Below, piece by piece: positions 44,335 through 54,670 of a stretch of 64,000 bases of DNA. The stretch is from Xenococcus sp. PCC 7305 (lineage in GTDB: Bacteria; Cyanobacteriota; Cyanobacteriia; Cyanobacteriales; Xenococcaceae), in assembly GCF_000332055.1 (NCBI RefSeq), contig NZ_ALVZ01000227.1, positions 1 to 64,000 on the forward strand, in the 5' to 3' direction. Numbering within the stretch: the first letter of the stretch is position 1; each line of letters starts with the position of its first letter. The translations under genes were made by a program, and so were the position numbers. The notes under the pieces were generated by a model. That model was not told the origin of the DNA. It worked only from the letters and a program-made list of their open reading frames with translations, and did not search any database.

Positions 44335-44769
44335 ATGAAACAATCAGAGGCAAATATCAAGCCAATTACTTCCTTTGACCAAGCGATCGCTCGTTGCCAA
44401 GAATTGGGGATGCGAGTCAGTCGTCAAAGACGCTATGTCTTAGAATTGCTGTGGGAAAAACAAGAACATCTTTCCGCCAGAGCAATCTATGATCTTTTAA
44501 ACCAAGAAGGAAAAGAAATCGGCCACACGTCAGTTTACCAGAATCTAGAAGCATTGTCTGGTCAGGGGATTATCGAATGTGTAGAAAAATCCGACGGGCG
44601 ACTCTACGGAAATATCAGCTACTCTCATAGCCATGTTAATTGTCTCGATTCGGACAAGATTATTGATGTGAATGTTACCTTGCCAGAAGATTTGCTCAAG
44701 AAGATCGAAGAGCAAACAGGAGTCAGCATCACAGACTACCGTATTGACTTCTTCGGCTATAAGCAATAA
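44335..44769 (+). CDS. perR: Fur-family peroxide regulator, PerR/FurC type
   Basis: A 144-aa Fur-fold repressor: winged helix LGMRVSRQRRYVLELLWEKQ with recognition helix EIGHTSVYQNLEAL, and dimerisation/metal region LYGNISYSHSHVNCLDSDK. The paired CxxC structural zinc motifs of Fur and Zur are absent, as in the cyanobacterial FurC/PerR group (SHSHVNCLD). The shared promoter motif with katG and the peroxiredoxin supports the PerR role. It is probably not the Zur that acts on the zinc boxes. Confidence 0.82.
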   Translation: MKQSEANIKPITSFDQAIARCQELGMRVSRQRRYVLELLWEKQEHLSARAIYDLLNQEGKEIGHTSVYQNLEALSGQGIIECVEKSDGRLYGNISYSHSHVNCLDSDKIIDVNVTLPEDLLKKIEEQTGVSITDYRIDFFGYKQ

Positions 44770-44874
44770 TCTCTCGTAGTTTTGTTCCAGAACTGAATGT
44801 AAACAAATATTAAGGAACGCATAAAAACCATAGGTTTTTCCTAAGTAATAGATGGAGAGTTCAAATTCTGAATC

Positions 44875-44918
44875 GAACCACTAATTCATTTCCCATGATT
44901 GATAGGTGGTTCTTTTTT
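44875..44918 (+). terminator. Rho-independent terminator after perR
   Basis: GAACCACTA pairs with TAGGTGGTTC (one bulge), followed by TTTTTTTAT. It lies between perR and the convergent methyltransferase gene. Confidence 0.8.
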
Positions 44919-44934
44919 TATCCTTTTTCCCAAC

Positions 44935-45597
44935 TTATAGTTTTAGGGCCAAAGTCAAGCCATCAGCAATGGGGATTAAACTAAGGTTCACCCTAGAATC
45001 TTGATGCAACTTATGATTAAATTCTCGAATCGCAATGGTTCGCTTGTCACTATCATTCGGGTCGGCGACTCTTCCAGACCATAGGACATTATCGATCGCG
45101 ATTAAACCACCAGGCCGAAGCAACTCTAAACATTTTTCATAATAGTTATCATAATTTCTCTTATCCGCATCAATAAAAGCAAAATCAAAACTATTGGTTT
45201 GTTCCGTTGCGATCAATTTATCCAGGGTTTCTAAAGCAGGAGCCAGATGTAAATCTACTTTGTGGGAGACCCCCGCTTCTTGCCAATAACGAGACGCGAT
45301 CGCAGTCGACTTTTTATCAATATCACAAGCCACAATCTTGCCATCTTCGGGTAAGGCTAAAGCGACAGCCAAAGAGCTATAACCTGTAAAAACCCCAATA
45401 TCTAAAGTCTTTTTAGCTCCTAGTAACTGTACCAATAACGACATAAACTGCCCCTGTTCGGGGGCTATTTGCATTCTGGACATGGGAAATGTTGCTGTCT
45501 CTTCCCTTAGTTTTGCTAGGATTTCTGGTTCTCGCACGGAGACAGATTGTATGTAGCTAGATAAACTGTCATTGAGCCCAAAAGTTTTATTGGCCAT
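44935..45597 (-). CDS. SAM-dependent O-methyltransferase (CCoAOMT-like)
   Basis: A 220-aa class I methyltransferase. SAM motif I reads LDIGVFTGYSSLAVALALPE; VACDIDKKS, FDFAFIDADKRNYDNYYEKC (metal-site Asp residues) and GGLIAIDNVLWSGRV follow. Relatives methylate catechols or caffeoyl-CoA; the bacterial substrate is unknown. Confidence 0.9.
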   Translation of the reverse strand: MANKTFGLNDSLSSYIQSVSVREPEILAKLREETATFPMSRMQIAPEQGQFMSLLVQLLGAKKTLDIGVFTGYSSLAVALALPEDGKIVACDIDKKSTAIASRYWQEAGVSHKVDLHLAPALETLDKLIATEQTNSFDFAFIDADKRNYDNYYEKCLELLRPGGLIAIDNVLWSGRVADPNDSDKRTIAIREFNHKLHQDSRVNLSLIPIADGLTLALKL

Positions 45598-45629
45598 CTT
45601 TTACAAATATTAATTCTTAATTATCTAGG

Positions 45630-46055
45630 TTAAACAAGTTCTGCGGCCTTTTGTTTCATCAGCTGAAAAATATTATAAAAACCATTGGCACGAGAAGGAG
45701 TTAGGCTGACTTGCAACCCTGTTTCTTCAATGAAATTGGGCTGTACCTCAATAATTTCTTCTGGGGTTAAACCATTTAAACCTTCAATTAAAAAAGCTAC
45801 TAATCCTTTCACTAATTGAGCATCAGAATCTCCCTGATACAAGATTTTGCCATCTTCCTTGGCTGCTGTTATGTAGACCTTAGAAACACATCCTTGAACT
45901 TTATTATCGGCAATCTTGTCTGTTTCTGGCATTGCTGGTAATTTCTTGGCGTACCAGAGTAATTGCTCATATTTCTGTTTAGGATTAGTCCGTCGTTTAA
46001 AGCGATCGACAATTTTAGCTAATTTTTCGGGAAAGACTGTTGGCGAAGAGGACAT
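45630..46055 (-). CDS. sufE: SufE cysteine desulfuration protein
   Basis: A 141-aa sulfur acceptor for SufS in Fe-S cluster assembly. The active-site Cys lies in DNKVQGCVSKVYI, with KYEQLLWYAKKLPAMP before and GDSDAQLVKGLVAFLIEG after it. The length is normal. It follows the methyltransferase gene on the same strand with 32 nt between. Confidence 0.94.
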   Translation of the reverse strand: MSSSPTVFPEKLAKIVDRFKRRTNPKQKYEQLLWYAKKLPAMPETDKIADNKVQGCVSKVYITAAKEDGKILYQGDSDAQLVKGLVAFLIEGLNGLTPEEIIEVQPNFIEETGLQVSLTPSRANGFYNIFQLMKQKAAELV

Positions 46056-46340
46056 AGTTTAAGGTAAGTGGCGAATTATATCTGCTAGTAATATACCAAA
46101 TTGTTATGGTTTCACGCGAACTCGATGTGCTTCTTTCTATAAGCTTTAACCACCACCGCCACAGCCGCCTCCGCTCGTACTGCCTTACTACTTATTGTAG
46201 TTAAAAACATACGACAATTACAACTTATATGGAATTTTAACAAAAGATATTGATTTACCAATGCTGGTTTTATCGAAATTATTGATTAAGATAATATTCT
46301 GAGGACAAGAACGATTAATGTGTTTGAGAGGTGATCAAAA

Positions 46341-46994
46341 ATGACCGAGATTGCAAACGAGGAAATGCGCCGTAAACTAGGCAATCTGACTCAAATACGG
46401 GAACTCTTATTTGGCGAACAAATCGAAGATTACGATAGTAGATTTCAACAATATCAAAAGCAAATAACCGACTTAGAGTCTAATGTAAAATCTTTAGAGT
46501 CTAATTTAGAGCAATTTAAATTGGATCAGCAACAAAGAATTGAGCAGTTGCAAAATGACTTGTCCCATGAGATAAGTACGGCGATAAATGCCTTGGAGAA
46601 AAAGCTCCAGTATCTGGGCTTAAATACTAGCAATGAAGTTACTAAGTTAACTAAAAGTATTGAGACAAAAACCCAAAGAAATTCACAAATAATTGATGCT
46701 GTTTCTAAGCGCTTTGAGACTCAGAACCAACAGCTCAGAGAGGAAATAGCCCAAACTAAAACAGGTTTAGAAAAAGACTTATCTGGTCTAAAAAAAGAAT
46801 TATTAGAGCTATTAGAACAGGATTTAGCTAATTTCTCAAAAGATAATCTTTCTCGTCATGAGTTGGCTGATTTATTGTTTGGAATTTGCATGAAAATTAA
46901 AAAAACTGATGTCAATCCTGAACTTTTTGGCTCGACTCAAAACAATCAGGAAATACAAGCAGAATTGATACTTCCAGGAGATAGTAATAGTTAA
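46341..46994 (+). CDS. Coiled-coil protein of unknown function
   Basis: A 217-aa soluble protein. A short N-terminal segment (LGNLTQIRELLFGEQIEDYD) precedes a long heptad-rich coiled coil (about residues 35-165). The C-terminal part (LSRHELADLLFGICMKIKKT) resembles the N-terminal motif, which suggests a folded-back antiparallel arrangement. Similar proteins occur in cyanobacteria; I know of no assigned role. RBS GAGAGGTG precedes the ATG. Confidence 0.75.
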   Translation: MTEIANEEMRRKLGNLTQIRELLFGEQIEDYDSRFQQYQKQITDLESNVKSLESNLEQFKLDQQQRIEQLQNDLSHEISTAINALEKKLQYLGLNTSNEVTKLTKSIETKTQRNSQIIDAVSKRFETQNQQLREEIAQTKTGLEKDLSGLKKELLELLEQDLANFSKDNLSRHELADLLFGICMKIKKTDVNPELFGSTQNNQEIQAELILPGDSNS

Positions 46995-47028
46995 GGGATG
47001 AGGGATGAGGGATGAGGGATGAGGGATG
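46994..47028. repeat. Heptamer tandem repeat (GGGATGA)
   Basis: About four and a half units directly at the stop of the coiled-coil gene. The rest of the gap to 47354 is AT-rich and shows no gene or clear signal. Confidence 0.85.
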
Positions 47029-47354
47029 ATATTTTGATTTTAATCAAAATTTGCAGAGCTTGTTGTCTCTGTCCCAGTTAATATTGTTTTTCAGAAATCT
47101 TAGTGTTTTTTCTTGTTAATATTCAGAACTAATTCTTAACTTATAATAATTTTTACTGTTAGGAATATAAATATTGTTTTTTTAGAAAATCCTATACCAA
47201 AAAACTACTGAAATCCGATTAATGTCACGGCTCTTTATCGTAAAAATACCGAGGTAAAAGCCTTCGAGAAGATTTAGATTTGTGGTCAGACATTTTGGTT
47301 AGCAACTGAATTTTTTTAATATATAGTATTTTCTTTAAAATTTATTCCACTCCT

Positions 47355-48311
47355 ATGAACCTACAGAAAAGACTCTCATCAGTAGTGCTTGCTATTTTCT
47401 TATCTGGGTGGTTGATTGCTGGTTTAACTGCCTACACTATGGAGAAAAGGAATGCGCGACAAGATACCGTTCATACAGCTGAGGTACTTCTAGGTACAGC
47501 GATCGCAGCTAGAAGCTATACTTCAGAAGAAATTCAACCTTTGCTCATAGACAAAATTACAAAAGATTTTATTCCCCAGACTGTACCCTCATATTCTGCT
47601 CAGCAACTTTTTGCTCGTCTGGGGAAAAAATACCAAGGATATACCTATGCCGAAAGAGTTCTCAATCCTACTAATCGTCAGAATATAGCCAAAGGATGGC
47701 AAGTCGAAATGATTCAAGCTTTTATTAAAAATCCTGAATTAAAGGAAATTATTGGAGAACGCACCAACATGGAGGGAGAAGATTTTCTGTATGTTGCTAA
47801 ACCAATTCAGGTTCAGCAACAAAGTTGTTTACAATGTCATGGAAAACCAGAAGTTGCCCCACCGAGTTTGCTGAAAACCTATGGATATTATAATGGCTTT
47901 GATTGGAAACTAAATGAAATTGTGGGCACAAGGTTGATTTCCGTTCCGACATTAATTCCCAAAAAACAAGCACAAAAAGAAGTTTTTTCCTATCTGCTCA
48001 TGATTGCTAGTGTTTTCTTAGTTGCTTACACAACAGTTAGCCTCATAGTTCAGCATTGGATATTAAGACCTCTCGATGCTATTTCTCATCTAGTTGAACA
48101 AGTCAGTCTGCATAGAGTGGAGAATCTACAATTACCCGATGAAAGCTTTGATGAGCTGGGTAAGTTGAGTAAATCTGTTAATAGGCTAATTATAAGTTTG
48201 CAGAAAGCACTTTCAAACCAAAAACGGTCGCCTCATAAAAAACAACGGGGAGACAATAATAATCGGCAGCTAGGAGCCAATAATAAACAACAGAGAACTC
48301 ATGACAAGTAA
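47355..48311 (+). CDS. DUF3365 (Tll0287-like) haem sensor protein with HAMP-like segment
   Basis: A 318-aa membrane protein. An N-terminal transmembrane helix (AIFLSGWLIAGLTAYT) is followed by a periplasmic DUF3365 domain with a c-type haem motif CLQCH, a second transmembrane helix (LLMIASVFLVAYTTVSLIV) and a HAMP-like region (RPLDAISHLVEQVSL...FDELGKLSKSVNRLI). No kinase or cyclase output domain follows, so it may signal through a partner. The gene lies 57 nt before an MscS-type channel on the same strand. Confidence 0.85.
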   Translation: MNLQKRLSSVVLAIFLSGWLIAGLTAYTMEKRNARQDTVHTAEVLLGTAIAARSYTSEEIQPLLIDKITKDFIPQTVPSYSAQQLFARLGKKYQGYTYAERVLNPTNRQNIAKGWQVEMIQAFIKNPELKEIIGERTNMEGEDFLYVAKPIQVQQQSCLQCHGKPEVAPPSLLKTYGYYNGFDWKLNEIVGTRLISVPTLIPKKQAQKEVFSYLLMIASVFLVAYTTVSLIVQHWILRPLDAISHLVEQVSLHRVENLQLPDESFDELGKLSKSVNRLIISLQKALSNQKRSPHKKQRGDNNNRQLGANNKQQRTHDK

Positions 48312-48368
48312 CCAGGATCTAACTTATATCTAAATTAATCCTAATTAAATAATTATTAAAATAATTTC

Positions 48369-49952
48369 ATGAAAACTTCAAATCTAATTCTTGTTGGGTT
48401 AACGGGTTTGCTGCTTTTTGTTTATAGTTTTTTGAGGAGTAATCCAGACTTAGTCTCAAATTCTATAGTGAAATTCCTGGGAGTTGCTGTTTTAATTTGT
48501 GGCAGTATTGCGATTGTAAATTTTCTCTCTTTTATTATTGTTAATCTTTGGTTTGTGCGTTTTCAAGGTAAACAAGCCTCCGATTTAGTGAAATTAGTGG
48601 TTCTGCTATTTCTCTACGGTATTTGTGCAATCATTATCTTTCAATTATTTGGTCAAGATATCACTGCTCTGTTTGCGACCTCTGCCTTAATCACTGCTGT
48701 AGTTGGTTTTGCTCTCCAGTCTACTTTAGGCAATTTCTTTTCTGGTGTTGCGCTCCAAATCGATCAACCTTTCCATATTGGAGATCGAGTGATTATTCAG
48801 GATGATGAGGGTTCAGTAGTTTCCATTACTTGGCGAGCCACAACTATTCAGACAAGAGAGGGGATATTAGTGCAAATTCCTAATGGTTTGATGTCTGAAG
48901 AAGTGGTAAAAGTAATCCCTGGCCAGGGGAATATTCAAAGATCAATCGATTTTCTGGTTTCAGGTCAAGTTCATCCTCAAAAGGTTATTGATACTGTTTA
49001 TCACGCGATACTCAATCAGTCTCATCCCAACATTAATCTTGACAAGCCAGTGCAGGTTAGTATGTGGAACTTTGAACTTGCGGAAGAATCACTGTTTATA
49101 AACTACAGAATTTTCTACTATCCTCGAAATTATGAAGCTGCGGAACAGTATAGCGATCGCGATATTTTACGTCGTGTTTGGTATGCTCTAAACCGTCATG
49201 GAATGAATTCCGAAGATCAGGTTGCATCCTCAGATCAACGTCTTAGATTAATTAGCTCTATTGAATTTTTTCGTAACCTCAGCCCAGAAGTGCATCAGAT
49301 TATATTAAGACATGCCACGTCATTATTGTTTGATACTGGTGAAACCTTAACTAGCTATAATCTTCCGGAGAAAACTATGTTTATTGTTAGTCAAGGCTAT
49401 GTTAACGTCCAACAAGAATTGAGATTAGTTCCTGGTCAAACCAAATTTCAAGTTTTCACTCGTCGACCGAAAACCCACCCTCCTATTCCATTGGAGCGTC
49501 AATTTGTAGAAAGAGTTGCTTTTGAGCTAGCTCAATATATTGGCCCCACGGCATTCTCCTTAGCCCATGAAAAGCGAGTTGCTTCTCTCTACTCGCTTTA
49601 TCAGCAATTGGCTGAAGAAATTCTTGATCTTGAGCAAAGAGAGACATTTCTCCAATCTTGTCCTGCGGCACCTCTGGAGCAATTGCAGTCAGGTGACTGT
49701 TTTGGAGAGCGATCGCTATTTTTCAGTGAGCCTCTGGTTCGAGCAACAATGATCACAGCAGTTGAAACGGAGCTTTTAGCCATTCCTCAAGAGGCAATAG
49801 CCAAAGTCTTAGATCACGACCCGAGACTATTAGATGTGATTGCCCATGACTTTGCGAGGTATCAGAGTGAATATCTCACCAAAACTATGCAAATACCTGG
49901 TGCTAAAAGTCAAAAAGCAGAACAAATCGCGATCGCCATAGGAAATCTTTAA
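48369..49952 (+). CDS. MscS-type channel with cyclic-nucleotide-binding domain
   Basis: A 527-aa protein. Four hydrophobic N-terminal helices lead into the MscS pore-lining helix and beta domain (FALQSTLGNFFSGVALQIDQPFHIGDRVIIQDDEGSVVSITWRATTI). From about residue 310 a cAMP/cGMP-binding-like domain follows (FFRNLSPEVHQIILRHA and DCFGERSLFFSEPLVRATMI). Such fusions are ligand-modulated small-conductance channels. It overlaps the convergent amidohydrolase by 4 nt. Confidence 0.9.
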   Translation: MKTSNLILVGLTGLLLFVYSFLRSNPDLVSNSIVKFLGVAVLICGSIAIVNFLSFIIVNLWFVRFQGKQASDLVKLVVLLFLYGICAIIIFQLFGQDITALFATSALITAVVGFALQSTLGNFFSGVALQIDQPFHIGDRVIIQDDEGSVVSITWRATTIQTREGILVQIPNGLMSEEVVKVIPGQGNIQRSIDFLVSGQVHPQKVIDTVYHAILNQSHPNINLDKPVQVSMWNFELAEESLFINYRIFYYPRNYEAAEQYSDRDILRRVWYALNRHGMNSEDQVASSDQRLRLISSIEFFRNLSPEVHQIILRHATSLLFDTGETLTSYNLPEKTMFIVSQGYVNVQQELRLVPGQTKFQVFTRRPKTHPPIPLERQFVERVAFELAQYIGPTAFSLAHEKRVASLYSLYQQLAEEILDLEQRETFLQSCPAAPLEQLQSGDCFGERSLFFSEPLVRATMITAVETELLAIPQEAIAKVLDHDPRLLDVIAHDFARYQSEYLTKTMQIPGAKSQKAEQIAIAIGNL

Positions 49953-51175
49953 TTATTTTTTCCGGATGCTTCGATACAACGGACAAATATTTCCACTCCC
50001 ATAGCAAGTACCGTTTCATCAAAATCAAAACGGGGATGATGATGGGGAAAAGCTAAGCCCTTCTCCGGATTAGCCGAACCCAAAAAGAAATAACATCCCG
50101 GGATTTTTTGCAAAAAGAAAGACATATCTTCTCCTCCCATAGTCTGGCATTCAGGAACCACTCCCATCGGCGTTTCCAAAACTTCCTCGGCAACAGAACG
50201 TACTAATTCTGCCATTCGAGGATCGTTAACTGTAGCGGGATATAACTGCTGATAATCTAGGTCATATCGGGCACCATGACTGTCACAAATCCCAGAAATA
50301 ATGCTTTCAATTCTTTGGGGAATAATCGATTCTAGAAGAGGATTGAAGTAACGAACTGTACCACTTAAAAAAGCACTATCTGCAATCACATTGAAAGAAG
50401 AACCCGCATGAAATTCACCGATGGTAACTACCGCTGAATCAAGAGGATTGATATTACGCGAGACAATAGTTTGCAAAGCACTAACAATTTGAGATGCTAC
50501 CACAATCGAGTCCACAGTCTGATCAGGCATCGCACCATGACCGCCGCGTCCGATGATCTTCAAGCTAAAACGTTCGGATGCTGCCATGAGGGCACCACTG
50601 CGTACGCCCACGGTACCTAAAGGGAGATTATTCCATAAATGCAACCCAATAATTTGTTCGACATCAGGATTTTCTAGTACTCCCGACTCGATCATCGGCT
50701 TGGCTCCTCCTGGTCCTTCTTCTGCGGGTTGAAAAATGATTTTGACGGTGCCGTGGAGTTCTTCTCGATTTTGAGCAAGATAATAAGCTGTTCCTAATGC
50801 GATCGCCGTATGTCCATCATGACCGCAAGCATGCATTTTGCCATCATGTTGAGAGCGATAGGGGACTTCATTGGCCTCTTGAATCGGTAAAGCGTCGATA
50901 TCAGCACGAATTGCCTGAACTTTGCCTGGTTTTCCACCTTCAATCAGAGCCACAATTCCCGTTTTAGCAATGCCTGTTTGATGGGGAATTGACCATTCTC
51001 GCAACTTTTTTGCGATGAATTCGGCGGTGATTTCTTCTTTAAAACCTAATTCGGGTCTTTTATGAATACTGCGTCGCCAATTTACCAAATTGGGTTGTAG
51101 TTCTTTGATTTGAGGGCGAATATTATCCAAATTAAGGGAATTAGGCAAATTTGGGGAATTAATAGCAAAAGTCAT
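49949..51175 (-). CDS. M20D-family amidohydrolase (hippurate/IAA-conjugate hydrolase type)
   Basis: A 408-aa metallo-aminoacylase: metal ligands in MHACGHDGHTAIALG and IFQPAEEGPGGAKPM, dimerisation-domain His in GRGGHGAMPDQTVDSI, and the C-terminal ligand in GAVFPHHHPRFDFDE-like AFPHHHPRFDFDE. It cleaves N-acyl amino acids or related amides. The natural substrate is unknown. Confidence 0.93.
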   Translation of the reverse strand: MTFAINSPNLPNSLNLDNIRPQIKELQPNLVNWRRSIHKRPELGFKEEITAEFIAKKLREWSIPHQTGIAKTGIVALIEGGKPGKVQAIRADIDALPIQEANEVPYRSQHDGKMHACGHDGHTAIALGTAYYLAQNREELHGTVKIIFQPAEEGPGGAKPMIESGVLENPDVEQIIGLHLWNNLPLGTVGVRSGALMAASERFSLKIIGRGGHGAMPDQTVDSIVVASQIVSALQTIVSRNINPLDSAVVTIGEFHAGSSFNVIADSAFLSGTVRYFNPLLESIIPQRIESIISGICDSHGARYDLDYQQLYPATVNDPRMAELVRSVAEEVLETPMGVVPECQTMGGEDMSFFLQKIPGCYFFLGSANPEKGLAFPHHHPRFDFDETVLAMGVEIFVRCIEASGKNN

Positions 51176-51339
51176 TTTACGCTCTATATTAGATTAGTTG
51201 TTTTAATATTAGTTCTTAGTTTTTTAGTTTTTAGGTTAGATTTATAAAGATTTTTCGTTCAATTCAATACTTTCTTAGGTTGTAACCTCACAATATAATC
51301 TAAGATTACAATAACAAAACTCATAAATGAGGAGATTGA

Positions 51340-51681
<342 letters not shown>

Positions 51682-51710
51682 CTTCTCAACCAAATCAATT
51701 AATTCATCAC

Positions 51711-51753
51711 TAAGAATGGGGGATCTGTTTTGCTATCTCCTCATTCTTTTTTT
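51711..51753 (+). terminator. Rho-independent terminator after glnB
   Basis: AAGAATGGGGGAT pairs with ATCTCCTCATTCTT and is followed by a seven-T run (to 51753). Confidence 0.85.
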
Positions 51754-51773
51754 GTGATGACGACTCATGGGGA

Positions 51774-54455
51774 TTAAGGAGAAATCACCGTCACCTCCTT
51801 GACTTCAATGGCAGGTTTATTTTCTTTCTGGGCTGCTTCTTGAGCAAAAACCAACTTATTATCAATACAGTCAACCAAAATTTCGTCTCCTTCGGCAAAA
51901 CTATTATCGAGAATTTTCGTCGCAATGGGATTTTCTAACTCCCGTTGAATAGCTCTTTTTAAAGGACGAGCCCCGAAAGCAGGATCATAACCAACTTCCA
52001 CTATTCTATCTAAGGCTGAATCCGATAATTTAATCGCAATTTTCTGCTCTGCCAGTAGATTCTCAATTCTCTTGATTTGAATGGTGACAATATCGCGTAA
52101 TTGTTCTCGTTTCAAGGAATGGAAAATAATCAGATCATCAATTCTGTTTACAAATTCAGGACGGAAATGCTTTCTTAGAGCCTGGGTCACTCGTTTTTCC
52201 ACTTCTTCATATTTGGTGTCATTCTCGCCCGAAATATTGAGGATATGCTCACTGCCCACATTACTTGTCATCACAATAATTGTGTTGCGAAAATCGACAA
52301 CTCGTCCTTGAGAATCAGTAATTCTGCCATCATCTAGAACTTGTAGCAAAATATTAAACACATCTTTGTGAGCTTTTTCTACTTCGTCCAGCAATACCAC
52401 CGAATAGGGACGACGGCGTACCGCTTCTGATAATTGACCGCCCTCTTCGTAACCAACATATCCAGGAGGGGCTCCCACCAGACGGGAAACAGCATGTTTC
52501 TCCATATACTCGGACATATCAATGCGAATCATTGCCTCTTCACTATCAAATAAAAAGGCCGCGAGAGCTCTAGCTAATTCTGTTTTGCCGACCCCAGTAG
52601 GCCCCATGAATAAAAATGAACCGATTGGTCTTCCCGGGTCTTTCATGCCCGCTCTGGCACGACGAATCGCAGCGGAAACTACAGCGACCGCTTCTTCTTG
52701 CCCAATCACTCGATGGTGTAAATGGCCTTCTAACTGAAGTAATTTTTGTTTTTCTGATTCTAAAAGACGGTTGACGGGTACACCGGTCCAATTAGCGACG
52801 ATTTCAGCAATGTCAGCTTCGGTTACTTCTTCTCTGAGGAGGGCAGTATCTTGAGATTGGAGTTCAATAAGTTTAGTTTCTTTGGTTTCTAAACTTCTTT
52901 GCAGGGTTTCAAGTTTTCCATATTTCAACTGAGCTGCTTTTTCAAGATCATAAGCTCTTTCTGCTTGCTCTACTTGGAGGCGTAACTTTTCTTCTTCTTC
53001 TTTTAGGGAGTTGATTTCATCTAATAATTCTTTTTCCGATGTCCATTGAGAAGAAAGTTCCTGTTGTTTGCCTTTTAGTTTCTCCATTTCGGCTTGAATT
53101 TTTTGTAACCGTTCCTTGGAGGCGCGATCCACCGTCAGCATTCCAGGACGCTGACTTTCTCCTTCTAAAGAAAGTTTTTCCATTTGCAACTGCATGACTC
53201 GGCGATCAATGTCTTCTAGTTCTACGGGTTTCGATGTGATCTCCATTTTGAGTTTTGCGGCAGCTTCATCTACAAGGTCGATCGCCTTATCTGGCAAAAA
53301 TCTTTCGGTAATATAACGATCTGAGAGAGTTGCCGCGGCGACTAGGGCAGAATCGGTAATTTTGACTCCGTGATGTACTTCGTAACGTTCTTTGAGTCCT
53401 CGTAAAATTGAGATCGTATCTTCCACTGTGGGTTGCTTAACGTAAACTTGCTGGAAACGTCTTTCTAAGGCAGGATCTTTTTCAATATGTTTACGATATT
53501 CATCTAGGGTTGTGGCCCCAATACAACGCAATTCTCCCCGAGCTAGCATTGGTTTGAGGAGATTCCCGGCGTCCATCGCACCGCCTTCGCGAGAGCCTGC
53601 TCCGACAACAGTATGAACTTCGTCGATGAAGAGTACAATTTGCCCGCCTGACTCGGTTACTTCCTTAAGGACATTGCGCAGGCGATCTTCAAATTCACCT
53701 CGATATTTGGCCCCAGCGATCAGGCTGCCCATATCAAGACAAATTAACTGGCGGTTTTTTAGGGATTCAGGAACATCCCCATTAACAATGCGTTGGGCTA
53801 ATCCTTCTGCGATCGCGGTTTTACCGACACCAGGCTCTCCAATCAATACCGGATTATTCTTTTGACGGCGGGAAAGTACCTGAATGACCCTTCTGATTTC
53901 TTCATCTCTACCAATTACAGGGTCTAACATGCCGGAGCGAGCTGCCTCTGTGAGATCTCTGCCGTATTTCTCTAAGGACTGATATTGTTCTTCTTGGTTT
54001 TGTTCGGTTACTTTTTGTGTACCGCGAATCGATTTAATTGTTGTTTCTAAATTTTGCGGTTCAATATTCAAAGTTCGCAAAGTGCGTTTGCCAATGCGCG
54101 CATCTTCTGAAAATGCTACTAAAATATGGCCGACAGAGATATATTTATCTTCCCAACTTTTACGACAAGATTCTGCTCGATCGAGCATTTTGTCTAAACC
54201 CTGACCAAGATATAGTTGGGAGCCGCCAATTTTGGGTTGTCGATGGGTGAATATTTCTATTTGCTTCTTGAGGCGCGCAACTTCGACATTAGACTTCTCT
54301 AGGATAGTATTGGCTAGTCCTTCTTGTTCTAGCAAAGCCAAAATGAGATGTTCTACTTCTAAATTCTGATTTTGAAATTGTTTAGCTATTTCCTGAGACT
54401 GAACAATCGCATTCCAAGCTTGCTCTGTAAATTTACTAGAATCGGTAGGCTGCAT
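51774..54455 (-). CDS. clpB: ClpB chaperone
   Basis: An 893-aa disaggregase. The N-domain (residues 1-150) is followed by AAA1 with GEPGVGKTA and [14 protein letters not shown], the long coiled-coil middle domain (about 410-530), and AAA2 with GPTGVGKTE and [11 protein letters not shown]. The C-terminal subdomain ends in a short acidic tail. Slightly longer than the 860-875 typical of bacteria. It refolds aggregated proteins with DnaK. Confidence 0.96.
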   Translation of the reverse strand: MQPTDSSKFTEQAWNAIVQSQEIAKQFQNQNLEVEHLILALLEQEGLANTILEKSNVEVARLKKQIEIFTHRQPKIGGSQLYLGQGLDKMLDRAESCRKSWEDKYISVGHILVAFSEDARIGKRTLRTLNIEPQNLETTIKSIRGTQKVTEQNQEEQYQSLEKYGRDLTEAARSGMLDPVIGRDEEIRRVIQVLSRRQKNNPVLIGEPGVGKTAIAEGLAQRIVNGDVPESLKNRQLICLDMGSLIAGAKYRGEFEDRLRNVLKEVTESGGQIVLFIDEVHTVVGAGSREGGAMDAGNLLKPMLARGELRCIGATTLDEYRKHIEKDPALERRFQQVYVKQPTVEDTISILRGLKERYEVHHGVKITDSALVAAATLSDRYITERFLPDKAIDLVDEAAAKLKMEITSKPVELEDIDRRVMQLQMEKLSLEGESQRPGMLTVDRASKERLQKIQAEMEKLKGKQQELSSQWTSEKELLDEINSLKEEEEKLRLQVEQAERAYDLEKAAQLKYGKLETLQRSLETKETKLIELQSQDTALLREEVTEADIAEIVANWTGVPVNRLLESEKQKLLQLEGHLHHRVIGQEEAVAVVSAAIRRARAGMKDPGRPIGSFLFMGPTGVGKTELARALAAFLFDSEEAMIRIDMSEYMEKHAVSRLVGAPPGYVGYEEGGQLSEAVRRRPYSVVLLDEVEKAHKDVFNILLQVLDDGRITDSQGRVVDFRNTIIVMTSNVGSEHILNISGENDTKYEEVEKRVTQALRKHFRPEFVNRIDDLIIFHSLKREQLRDIVTIQIKRIENLLAEQKIAIKLSDSALDRIVEVGYDPAFGARPLKRAIQRELENPIATKILDNSFAEGDEILVDCIDNKLVFAQEAAQKENKPAIEVKEVTVISP

Positions 54456-54559
54456 ACTAAAAGTTATACTATAAGGAGATTATTCTTATAAAATCTGTTT
54501 TAGTCGTAAGTATAGCAAGGTTGTGGTGTTTCCGTGAATGCACAGAGTTAGCGTTAGAC

Positions 54560-54599
54560 GAAGGCAGAAGGCAGAGGGCAGAGGGCAGAGGGCAGAAGG
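54560..54599. repeat. Heptamer tandem repeat (GGCAGAG/GGCAGAA)
   Basis: Five to six 7-bp units between clpB and the DUF2993 gene; same family as at 24590 and 57261. Confidence 0.85.
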
Positions 54600-54670
54600 T
54601 TTTTTTATTTGGCTTGAGAGAGTTTGTCTCCATAAGTGAAGAACCATAAAAATTTCTGGCAATAGAGCTA

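Noticed and set aside
44830-44880. GAGTTCAAATTC resembling a tRNA T-loop
   Set aside because: No matching acceptor stem, D-arm or anticodon arm surrounds it; the nearby hairpin is a clear terminator.
46147-46190. Minus-strand GSTSGGGCGGGG-stop peptide, like the tail of TIGR04222-type membrane proteins
   Set aside because: Only about a dozen residues remain, with stops immediately upstream. It may be a relic, but it is too short to annotate.
51272-51320. Possible NtcA site (GTA-N8-TAC) upstream of glnB
   Set aside because: GTAACCTCACAATA has the left half only; the right half is ATA rather than TAC, and no -10 hexamer is correctly spaced.
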